NCBI GenBank assembly: GCA_034436045.1
Contig: DAOTVZ010000272.1
Span: forward strand, 1 to 16,379
From: H111-94 sp034436045
GTDB lineage: Bacteria > Chloroflexota > Ktedonobacteria > Ktedonobacterales > Ktedonobacteraceae
Length of the DNA: 16,379 nt
Direction: 5' to 3'
Of the stretch, positions 7,111 to 13,472 are shown piece by piece (within the stretch, counting starts at the first letter, position 1; every line of letters begins with the position of its first letter). A program made the position numbers and the translations under genes. Below the pieces are notes generated by a model. The model did no database searches. It saw only the letters and a program-made list of their open reading frames with translations, and had not been told where the DNA came from.

Positions 7111-8070
7111 ATGACACAACAGATTAATATTCGCGGTGTCCAGGAAGCCGCGCGTGCCGTGCGTCAGAATATTGGGCGCGTAATTGTCGGCAAAGAGACT
7201 GTGGTTGACCTGCTCATGATTGCCCTGCTCTGCGAGGGCCACGTGCTACTGGAGGATGTGCCCGGTATCGGCAAAACCACGCTGGCGAAATCGCTGGCCC
7301 GCTCACTTGGCTGTAGCTTTCAACGCATCCAGTTCACACCCGACCTGCTCCCTTCCGACATCACCGGCATTACCTTTTTCAATCAGAAATTGGGGGAGTT
7401 TGAGTTTCGCCCCGGCCCCCTGCTCGCTCAGGTCGTGCTGGCCGATGAAATTAACCGCGCGACGCCACGCACGCAATCCGCGCTGCTGGAGGCAATGGAG
7501 GAGCGGCAGATCAGCATTGAACGCGAGACATTGCCGCTCCCGCGCCCCTTCATCGTGCTGGCAACCCAGAACCCCGTCGAGCTAGAGGGTACCTTCCCGC
7601 TGCCGGAGGCCCAGCTTGATCGCTTCCTCATGCGCCTGCGCCTGGATTATCCCAGCCACGCCGAAGAGCGCCTGATTCTTCAGCGCTTCAAAGAGGAACA
7701 GCCGCTACAAACACTGACGCCGGTTCTCAACGCCGACCAGTTGCAGGAGTTGCAGCAGATGATACGCTTTGTGCGCGTGGACGGCAGTATCGAAAATTAT
7801 ATCGTTGACCTCGTGCATGCCACACGCAACCACAACGGCATCGAACTGGGCGTCAGCCCGCGCGGCACGCTGGCTCTTTATCGCGCCGCCCAGGCCAACG
7901 CGGCTATTCGTGGACGCGCCTACGTCATTCCAGACGATGTGAAAGGCATGGCACGCCCGGTACTCGCGCATCGCATGATTGCCACCAGCCAGGCGCGCAT
8001 GCATGGGCATGATATGGAAAAAATCGTAGACGATGTACTGCGTAGTGTCACCGTACCGGTAGAATCCTGA
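7111..8070 (+). CDS. MoxR-family AAA+ ATPase
   Basis: This is a 319-aa MoxR-type AAA+ ATPase, a cytoplasmic chaperone-like ATPase that usually helps assemble or activate envelope or metal-containing complexes together with DUF58/VWA partners. Visible elements are Walker A EDVPGIGKTT (48-57), Walker B VVLADEINRA (108-117), sensor 1 LATQNP (150-155), and the MoxR block LPEAQLDRFLMRLRLDYP (164-181). The C-terminal lid contains GVSPRGTLALYRAAQA. The start at 7111 is preferred over in-frame ATG 7090, because GGAGG (7095-7099) precedes it and 7090 overlaps the previous gene without a ribosome site. It is followed after 5 nt by the DUF58 gene, the classic MoxR-DUF58 pairing. No transglutaminase or VWA-protein gene, often present in such clusters, follows here. 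Confidence 0.95.
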   Translation: MTQQINIRGVQEAARAVRQNIGRVIVGKETVVDLLMIALLCEGHVLLEDVPGIGKTTLAKSLARSLGCSFQRIQFTPDLLPSDITGITFFNQKLGEFEFRPGPLLAQVVLADEINRATPRTQSALLEAMEERQISIERETLPLPRPFIVLATQNPVELEGTFPLPEAQLDRFLMRLRLDYPSHAEERLILQRFKEEQPLQTLTPVLNADQLQELQQMIRFVRVDGSIENYIVDLVHATRNHNGIELGVSPRGTLALYRAAQANAAIRGRAYVIPDDVKGMARPVLAHRMIATSQARMHGHDMEKIVDDVLRSVTVPVES

Positions 8071-8075
8071 GACAT

Positions 8076-9479
8076 ATGGAACGCATTACTTCACTGGATG
8101 GCATACCATTTAGCGGCACCGGCATCCAACCGCGCTGGTACTTGCTGGGCGCGGCGCTGCTGCTTCTGGGCATTCCCTTTCGCCAGCCCCTGCTGGTGGT
8201 AGTCGGTCTGCTCTGCCTGCTGGTGGTGATCCTTGTTGATCTGGGCGCGCGCTACTGCCTGCGCAACGTCCAGTATAAACGTCAATTGAGCGAACAGCGC
8301 GTCCTCTTCGGCGAAGAGATCACGCTGACCCTCACCGTCGAAAACGCCAAGTTACTGCCGTTGCCCTGGCTGGAGAGCGCCGACGCCATCTCACCGGCCC
8401 TGAAGCTGCGCGGTCAGACGCTACACCGCGACGTGGCCAGCGGTCAACTGTTGCTCGAAAGCCTCTTCAGTCCCACCTGGTATGATCGCGTCACGCGGCG
8501 CTATACGATTGAATGCCGTGAGCGGGGCGTGCATGGGCTTGGCCCCACGCGCCTGCGCAGTGGCGATATTTTCGGCTTCGTCACGCGCGAAATGAGCATT
8601 CCCAATCAGCAATACGTACTGGTCTACCCGCTCGTCGTGCCGATCACCAGCTTTGGACTACCTGCACGCCATCCCTTCGGCGACCGCCGCGCACCCCGCC
8701 GTTTGCTCGAAGACCCCGCGCGCATCGTCGGTGTGCGCGACTATGCTTATGGCGATAGCCTGCGTCGCGTCCACTGGAAGGCCAGCGCGCGCGCCATGAA
8801 GCTGCAAAGCAAAGTTTACGAGGAAACCACAACCTACACGCTTAACCTCTTCCTGAATATGTCGGCTCGCCTCGATGCCCACTATGGCATCCATCCCGAA
8901 CTCCTGGAACTCTCGATCTGTGCCGCCGCCTCGATTGCCAGTTGGGCATGTGACGAGGGCTACGCTGTCGGCCTATACTCCAATAGCATGCTCTACATCC
9001 CTGACGAAGAGAGCCACATGGACAGGACGCTGGATGAGCAAGGCCAACCGATACAGAGCGGCGAAGAGGAGATACGTGCTATGCTGCGGCGTCGGCGCGT
9101 CCATATTCCCGCCGCCAGCAATCCAGAGCAGAAAATGCGCATCCTGGAGGCGCTGGCCCGTCTGCAAAGCTACTTCGGCAGCACTATCGAGGATACCTTG
9201 CAAGCCGAGCGCGCCCGCTTAGCCGCCGGTTCCAGTGTCGTACTGATTACCACCAGCATCAGTGAAACGCTGATCGAGCCATTATATCGCTTACGACAAA
9301 ACGGCCATCCGGTGACAATACTCTTTGTTGGTGATACACTATCTCCAGTACGTTTATCCGGCATCACCGTCTATCATATCGGCGGTGAGGCAACCTGGGC
9401 AGCATTAAAAAGCGGCCAGAGCAGCGTGAGCGACCAGTCAGCACGGACAACGCCCGTAGCCACAGGCTTTGCATTGTAA
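8076..9479 (+). CDS. DUF58 domain membrane protein (MoxR partner)
   Basis: This is a 467-aa protein with two adjacent N-terminal membrane helices (about 20-35 and 37-57), a beta-rich segment (about 65-170), and the DUF58 signature at about 218-248 (GVRDYAYGDSLRRVHWKASA). The C-terminal half resembles a von Willebrand A-like Rossmann domain; strands such as TLNLFLNMSA and SSVVLITTSI fit. DUF58 proteins regularly accompany MoxR ATPases, and the biochemical role is not established. Its ATG comes 5 nt after the moxR stop without a good ribosome site of its own, so translation is probably coupled. An unusual acidic/basic insert near 310-345 interrupts the VWA-like part. This region could be regulatory or a linker. 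Confidence 0.9.
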   Translation: MERITSLDGIPFSGTGIQPRWYLLGAALLLLGIPFRQPLLVVVGLLCLLVVILVDLGARYCLRNVQYKRQLSEQRVLFGEEITLTLTVENAKLLPLPWLESADAISPALKLRGQTLHRDVASGQLLLESLFSPTWYDRVTRRYTIECRERGVHGLGPTRLRSGDIFGFVTREMSIPNQQYVLVYPLVVPITSFGLPARHPFGDRRAPRRLLEDPARIVGVRDYAYGDSLRRVHWKASARAMKLQSKVYEETTTYTLNLFLNMSARLDAHYGIHPELLELSICAAASIASWACDEGYAVGLYSNSMLYIPDEESHMDRTLDEQGQPIQSGEEEIRAMLRRRRVHIPAASNPEQKMRILEALARLQSYFGSTIEDTLQAERARLAAGSSVVLITTSISETLIEPLYRLRQNGHPVTILFVGDTLSPVRLSGITVYHIGGEATWAALKSGQSSVSDQSARTTPVATGFAL

Positions 9480-9494
9480 TAGGGAGAAATTGCT

Positions 9495-10313
9495 ATGGCT
9501 TACAACGACGAGCAATGGCAAGATGAACAAGACGAGATAACCTTCGTTGACCTGCCCGACAGTGAATTACAGCCACTTCGTATCCACATGTTGCATTATG
9601 GGCGGCGTTTACACGCACTGACGCGCCAGCCGCGCCTCGCACTCATCCCCTCGTTGTTCATCATCTTGCTCCTGCTCGTCCTGCTGAGCGGCTCAAAGCT
9701 TTATCAGCACGTTACACTCACTGCCACCCCACCAGCGCCCCATGTGGGATATTTCCGTGTCAACTCGATACAGATTATCAGTGTCGGCGGCACACCGCAA
9801 CAGAGTAGTTTCATTATCCTGGATTCCAATAATACCTGGCGCTCCGAGGGGATGCTGCCCCCCACCAGCAAGACCACGCCGGTCTGCTCGACAGGGACGA
9901 ATATCGGGGCTATCCACAGTGTCGGTAGCTATCCGGTCTGGATCAAAGGTATTCTCGGCCCACAGGCACATGTTGCGCTCACCTCACAGGCATATGAAGC
10001 TGCCCCCTGGAAAGGCTGGAATATTACGCTCCAGGTCGCGGTTATCTATAATCTCAACCAACCGGTGACTCTCAGTGTCTTCTCGCCGCCACAAAGATTT
10101 CCAGCGGCCTTTGCCACCAGTTCGCTCAACATCTATAGCACCAGCCTTACACTGGACGAACAGTTTCCAATCCAGCATAATGTGCCTGACGGCAATAAAT
10201 TCCGCAATATCTGGAATATCACGCTGCACATTCCGGCCAGTGGTTGCTATAAACTGCAAGCGGACTGGATGATGAATGAATGGAGCATTTTCTTCACCGC
10301 CTCTCCCACATAA
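9495..10313 (+). CDS. Single-pass membrane protein of unknown function, last gene of the MoxR/DUF58 operon
   Basis: This is a 272-aa protein I do not recognise. It has an acidic cytoplasmic N-terminus (1-25, many D/E/Q), one membrane helix at about 48-66, and a beta-rich, aromatic extracellular domain of about 200 residues. Only two cysteines are present (C131 and C251), so a single disulfide is plausible. No catalytic motif is visible. AGGGAG (9481-9486) lies 8 nt before the ATG, and the gene starts 15 nt after DUF58. Its architecture (short cytoplasmic tail, one helix, beta-domain outside) parallels the first gene of the operon, although the two sequences are not alike beyond a V/I-rich strand (VNSIQIISVGG versus LTVQIISVPQ). 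A hairpin with flanking A/T runs follows the stop. Confidence 0.65.
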   Translation: MAYNDEQWQDEQDEITFVDLPDSELQPLRIHMLHYGRRLHALTRQPRLALIPSLFIILLLLVLLSGSKLYQHVTLTATPPAPHVGYFRVNSIQIISVGGTPQQSSFIILDSNNTWRSEGMLPPTSKTTPVCSTGTNIGAIHSVGSYPVWIKGILGPQAHVALTSQAYEAAPWKGWNITLQVAVIYNLNQPVTLSVFSPPQRFPAAFATSSLNIYSTSLTLDEQFPIQHNVPDGNKFRNIWNITLHIPASGCYKLQADWMMNEWSIFFTASPT

Positions 10314-10343
10314 AAAAAGCCCCCGGCAACACTGCCAAAGGGC
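10312..10343 (-). terminator. Intrinsic terminator for the minus-strand HTH gene, probably bidirectional
   Basis: On the minus strand GCCC-TTT-GGCA, loop GTGT, TGCC-GG-GGGC form a stem (two G-U pairs and one bulge) directly followed by seven T (10318-10312). This is a strong Rho-independent terminator 27 nt after the HTH stop. On the plus strand the same stem is preceded by seven A and followed by a T-rich stretch (10351-10357), so it may also end the MoxR/DUF58 operon. Confidence 0.8.
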
Positions 10344-10370
10344 ATATACTCTTTTTCATCTCTTTAGCGC

Positions 10371-10637
10371 TTAAACGTTTGGAACCCATTCTTCCGCGTG
10401 CGGCAAGGCGTGATCGCTCTGCTCCTTGTCGGTCACCGCAGGGGGTTCGCTGCTGGGACGTAGACGCAACAAAGCTTCCAGTTCGGCCTGCTTGTACAAT
10501 CGATTGCGTTTGATGCCCTGCTTATAGCTTTTAAGGATGCCGCGACTAACATATGCATATAATGTTGATAATTTCACACCAAGCAGGTTACAAGCTTCCT
10601 GCCCATCCAGATAGTTTTCTCCGTTCAACTCTATCAC
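10371..10637 (-). CDS. Small MerR/excisionase-like HTH protein, stand-alone version of a citrate-synthase N-terminal domain
   Basis: This is an 88-aa protein. Residues 9-56 form a helix-turn-helix of the HTH_17/MerR type (YLDGQEACNLLGVKLSTLYA), followed by YVSRGILKS and a basic wing. Residues 60-88 are a polar tail. The block TLYAYVSRG is characteristic of the HTH domain found fused to the N-terminus of some citrate-synthase-family proteins. Here the domain is free and is encoded divergently, 287 nt from a citrate synthase gene. The start is GTG at 10637, fixed by a perfect AAGGAGG (10652-10646) with an 8-nt spacer. A near-consensus promoter lies about 92 nt upstream, and a strong terminator follows. 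It probably regulates the divergent citrate synthase and itself. That is inference from domain origin, orientation and the phased repeats between them. Confidence 0.8.
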   Translation of the reverse strand: MIELNGENYLDGQEACNLLGVKLSTLYAYVSRGILKSYKQGIKRNRLYKQAELEALLRLRPSSEPPAVTDKEQSDHALPHAEEWVPNV

Positions 10638-10735
10638 TGGTTGCCCCTCCTTCCGTCAATAGATACTGGCGAAATGCTTCTCGTTCAGACGCCGACGCTC
10701 TCACCTGAATGTAGCCGTTACCTCTTTCTTTCTCA

Positions 10736-10764
10736 ATGATAGAAGCCTTGCGCTATTTTGTCAA
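10736..10764 (-). promoter_or_regulatory. Near-consensus sigma-70 promoter for the HTH gene
   Basis: On the minus strand TTGACA (10764-10759, 6/6) and TATCAT (10741-10736, 5/6) are 17 bp apart. Transcription would start near 10729 and leave a leader of about 90 nt before the GTG start. This is the best promoter match in the window. Confidence 0.75.
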
Positions 10765-10801
10765 CATATGCAAAAAGCATACAGTCACTCTGGTCTCTCC
10801 A

Positions 10802-10831
10802 AATCAACTAAAATCAAGTAGAATCAATATC
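10802..10831 (+). repeat. Three direct repeats with exact 10-bp phasing upstream of the citrate synthase promoter
   Basis: AATCAA occurs at 10802-10807, 10812-10817 and 10822-10827; the first two units continue as AATCAA(C/G)TA. The spacing is one helical turn, so all copies lie on the same DNA face, and the array ends about 7 nt before the candidate -35 box at 10834. This fits cooperative binding sites for an activator or repressor, most simply the divergent HTH protein (inference). Confidence 0.6.
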
Positions 10832-10833
10832 CA

Positions 10834-10862
10834 TTGACTTTTATCCAGCTTCATGGTACAAC
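10834..10862 (+). promoter_or_regulatory. Candidate promoter of the citrate synthase gene
   Basis: TTGACT (10834-10839, 5/6) and TACAAC (10857-10862, 4/6) are 17 bp apart, giving a leader of about 55 nt. The moderate -10 box and the phased repeats directly upstream suit a promoter needing an activator. Confidence 0.5.
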
Positions 10863-10924
10863 AAGAAAAGACAAGCAGCTTTATAGTGAAAACCGGTGTT
10901 TTTTAGCAAAGGAGCTTCACCCAT

Positions 10925-12082
10925 ATGTCAGCGATCATGCCGGATACCGGCAACACCCCGATGATCACGCCGCTCCGTCCCCAACGTGGTGGCCTGGAAG
11001 GCATCATAGCGGCAACTACCGCGCTCAGCAAAGTCGAGATGGCCGGGCGTCTGATCTATCACGGCTATAACATTCACGACCTGGCACGCACGGCCACCTT
11101 TGAAGAGGTTGCCCACCTGCTCTGGTTTGGCCATCTGCCCAATCGCCAGGAATTGACGCGCCTTCAGCAGCAGCTAGCCGCGCAACGCACGCTGCCAGCA
11201 CAAGTGTTGAATGTGTTGCGCGACTTGCCCGCCGAAACCGAACCGATGGATGCTCTGCGCACAGCTACCTCAGCCTGGGGGGCCATCGCCATCAAGGGCA
11301 AACCGACCGTTGAGCAGGCTATCGCGCTGACGGCACGCTTCCCGCTCTTCCTGGCTGCCTTCCATCGCCTGCGTAACCAGCAAGAGCCATTAGAGGCACG
11401 GCCTGATCTGGGCTACGCCGCCAACTACCTTTATCTGCTCAGTGGACGGGAACCGAAAACAGAACATGTCAGGGGTCTTAATGCATACCTGGTGCTGCTG
11501 GCCGACCATGGCATGAATGCTTCCACCTTCACGGCGCGCGTCGTTGCCAGCACCGAGTCCGACATTGTTTCCTCAGTAGTTGCTGCACTCGGCGCGTTGA
11601 AGGGGCCATTACACGGTGGAGCACCTTCCAAAGTGCAGGATATGCTCAACGCCATCGGCAGTGTTGATAATGCCGAACCCTGGCTGCGCAGCGCGCTGGC
11701 ACGTGGCGAGCGCCTGATGGGCTTCGGACATCGCGTCTATAAGGCCGAAGACCCGCGTGCAGAGGAATTGCGTGAGATGGCTCGCCTGGCCGATCCGCAG
11801 AGCTTCGTGCTGGCTAGCCGCGTTGAAGAACTGGCGATCCAGTTGTTAGAGGAGCAGAAACCCGGTCGTCGCCTCTACACCAATGTCGAGTTTTACTCTG
11901 CCGTCCTGCTGGCCTCGGTTGGCTTGCCCGGCGATCTCTTCACGCCCACCTTCGCCATCAGTCGCATCGCGGGCTGGACGGCTCATATTCTGGAGCAGGT
12001 TCACAACAACCGCCTGATTCGCCCGGATGCCGACTACACTGGCCCGACGGACCTGCGCTTTGTCCCTCTCGATCAACGCTAA
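10925..12082 (+). CDS. Citrate synthase family protein (citrate/2-methylcitrate synthase)
   Basis: This is a 385-aa citrate synthase fold enzyme that condenses an acyl-CoA (acetyl- or propionyl-CoA) with oxaloacetate. Visible blocks are RGGLEGIIAATTALSKV (21-37), GRLIYHGYNI (41-50), the ADHGMNASTFTARV block with H195, GPLHGGAPSKV with H230 (counterpart of the active-site His in HGGA), GFGHRVYKAEDPRA with H269, and NVEFYSAVLL (320-329). In the last block the residue normally Asp (catalytic D of NVDFYS) is Glu, E322. Glu at this place occurs in a subset of CitA-like members, so this need not mean loss of function. The C-terminal ISRIAGWTAHILEQ is standard. It lacks the N-terminal HTH found in some relatives, which is encoded separately and divergently here. 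AAAGGAG (10908-10914) is 10 nt before the ATG. Substrate preference cannot be decided from the sequence. Confidence 0.93.
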   Translation: MSAIMPDTGNTPMITPLRPQRGGLEGIIAATTALSKVEMAGRLIYHGYNIHDLARTATFEEVAHLLWFGHLPNRQELTRLQQQLAAQRTLPAQVLNVLRDLPAETEPMDALRTATSAWGAIAIKGKPTVEQAIALTARFPLFLAAFHRLRNQQEPLEARPDLGYAANYLYLLSGREPKTEHVRGLNAYLVLLADHGMNASTFTARVVASTESDIVSSVVAALGALKGPLHGGAPSKVQDMLNAIGSVDNAEPWLRSALARGERLMGFGHRVYKAEDPRAEELREMARLADPQSFVLASRVEELAIQLLEEQKPGRRLYTNVEFYSAVLLASVGLPGDLFTPTFAISRIAGWTAHILEQVHNNRLIRPDADYTGPTDLRFVPLDQR

Positions 12083-12091
12083 TCTAGCCAG

Positions 12092-12120
12092 GAACCGATG
12101 AGGTGTGCCCTCATCGGTTC
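12092..12120 (+). terminator. Perfect 12-bp hairpin after citrate synthase
   Basis: GAACCGATGAGG (12092-12103) and CCTCATCGGTTC (12109-12120) pair perfectly across a 5-nt loop, 10 nt after the citrate synthase stop. The following TCGCTTTATG has only a weak T-run. It is therefore a strong hairpin and probable terminator or mRNA 3'-end, separating citrate synthase from the chromate transporter genes. Confidence 0.6.
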
Positions 12121-12147
12121 TCGCTTTATGTTATGAAGGCTTGTTCT

Positions 12148-12795
12148 ATGCAGCAAACAGTATCATCTCGACCCACGCCCGGTGCCCGGAAACTCTTCCA
12201 AATCTGGAGTAGCATCGGCTTACAATCCTTCGGGGGTGGTGCGTCCACCACTTTCCTCATTCAACGCACCTTTATTGATCGCTATGGCTGGATGACAATG
12301 GAGGATTTCAACCAGTACTGGAACCTGTGCCTCTTTGCCCCCGGCATCAACCTGATCGCCCTGACCGTACTGATCGGACGTCGGCTGGGCGGTGTAACCG
12401 GCATCATCGCCTCGCTGGTTGGCCTGCTGCTACCCAGCGCAACTATCACCTGCCTGATGGCCGCAGGCTTCGTGCAGATTCAACACCTACCCGTTGTCCA
12501 TGCTATTTTACGCGGTGTCATTCCCGCAACAGCGGGCATTATGGGCGTGGTAGCTTTTAATTTCGCCCGTCCCGTCATCCAGCGCGCTTATAAAGAAGGC
12601 AAGGTACAGACATTCCTGAGCCTCGCGCTCATCCTGCTCAGCGCGCTGGCACTCATCTACTTCAATCTGCCGGTGGTTGTCGTGCTGCCCTGCACCGCGC
12701 TGCTGGGCATGCTGCTCTTCACCCCCTGGCGCTCAAGGCCAACTCCATCGACGCCCCCGTCTGCGCGCGAACAGGAGGAGATAGCGCATGATTGA
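12148..12795 (+). CDS. Chromate transporter, first half (short-chain ChrA family)
   Basis: This is a 215-aa integral membrane protein with one CHR domain, about half the length of a full ChrA. The CHR-family N-terminus is evident (FQIWSSIGLQSFGGG, with FGGG at 28-31), then QRTFIDRYGWMTMEDF and several hydrophobic helices to about residue 190. The polar tail of 20-25 residues is Pro/Ser/Glu rich. APGIN (64-68) stands where the family often has a PGP-type motif. By family knowledge, two half-size CHR proteins pair to form an antiparallel chromate/sulfate-type anion transporter. ATG 12148 follows GAAGG (12135-12139) by 8 nt. The frame is open to a GTG at 12103, but that codon lies inside the hairpin and is rejected. 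It overlaps its partner gene by 8 nt. Confidence 0.85.
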   Translation: MQQTVSSRPTPGARKLFQIWSSIGLQSFGGGASTTFLIQRTFIDRYGWMTMEDFNQYWNLCLFAPGINLIALTVLIGRRLGGVTGIIASLVGLLLPSATITCLMAAGFVQIQHLPVVHAILRGVIPATAGIMGVVAFNFARPVIQRAYKEGKVQTFLSLALILLSALALIYFNLPVVVVLPCTALLGMLLFTPWRSRPTPSTPPSAREQEEIAHD

Positions 12796-13300
12796 CCCGC
12801 TGCTCTACTTCCTGCTCTTCTTTAAAGCTACGCTCTTCTCCAGTGGTGGCTTCAGCAATCTGCCAAGCCTGCATCAAGACTTGCTCGCTCGCCGCTGGGC
12901 CACCAATACCGATTTCAGCGAGTCGGTCGCTATCGGCCAGATCAGCCCCGGCCCCAATGGCCTGTGGGTCATTAGCCTGGGCTACCTGACCTATGGCTAT
13001 CTGGGGGCATTGCTGGCGCTGGTCGCCATCACGCTGCCGCCGCTCATCGTGCTGCTCGTCTCCGCCCTCTATCGGCAAATCGAACGTCAGCGCTGGGTGC
13101 CCGGCTTCATGCGTGGTATCTCGCTAGCCGTCGTCGGCATCTCGCTCACCGTCTGCTGGACGATTCTGCATCAACCTGGCATCGACTGGCTCGGCTGGCT
13201 CATTGCTATTGCCGCCTTCGCCGTAGCGCTCAGCAAGCGTGTGAACTTCCTGCTTCTGCTCAGTATAGCGGGTCTCATGGGCTACCTGCTCTATCGGTGA
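12788..13300 (+). CDS. Chromate transporter, second half (short-chain ChrA family)
   Basis: This is a 170-aa integral membrane CHR-domain protein, partner of the preceding gene. The canonical motifs are FFKATLFSSGGFSNLPSLHQ at the N-terminus and QISPGPNG (51-58), followed by hydrophobic helices to the C-terminus. The ATG lies 8 nt inside the end of the first half (overlap ATGATTGA), with AGGAGG (12773-12778) 9 nt before it. The pair is therefore an operon with coupled translation. Whether the natural substrate is chromate or another anion is not decided by the sequence. Confidence 0.87.
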   Translation: MIDPLLYFLLFFKATLFSSGGFSNLPSLHQDLLARRWATNTDFSESVAIGQISPGPNGLWVISLGYLTYGYLGALLALVAITLPPLIVLLVSALYRQIERQRWVPGFMRGISLAVVGISLTVCWTILHQPGIDWLGWLIAIAAFAVALSKRVNFLLLLSIAGLMGYLLYR

Positions 13301-13317
13301 CGAAGGGACATCGATAG
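13291..13317 (+). other. Inverted repeat across the ChrA stop codon
   Basis: CTATCGGTG (13291-13299) and CATCGATAG (13309-13317) can form a 9-bp stem with one G-U pair and a 9-nt loop. No T-run follows, so it is not a classical terminator. It could protect the transcript end or be chance. Confidence 0.3.
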
Positions 13318-13401
13318 CCGTTGAATACTTGTGAGAAGGTCTGCTGTATTGCTAGCAAGTTGCTCAAAATTGATGTATTATTAACCATACTACACCGTGC
13401 A

Positions 13402-13416
13402 GGCAACGAGGTTGCC
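13402..13416 (+). other. Short hairpin in the leader of the 443-aa gene
   Basis: GGCAAC and GTTGCC flank a 3-nt GAG loop, 57 nt before the start at 13473. The remaining 172-nt gap shows no clear promoter. The hairpin may influence translation or be incidental. Confidence 0.3.
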
Positions 13417-13472
13417 AATAGCAAGCCATCCAGCAGTAGACGAACCAGCAGGGCAGGAGGGATACAAGACAA

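Noticed and set aside
12103..12147. GTG start for the first ChrA half
   Set aside because: The codon lies in the hairpin loop region and has no ribosome site; ATG 12148 follows GAAGG at normal distance.
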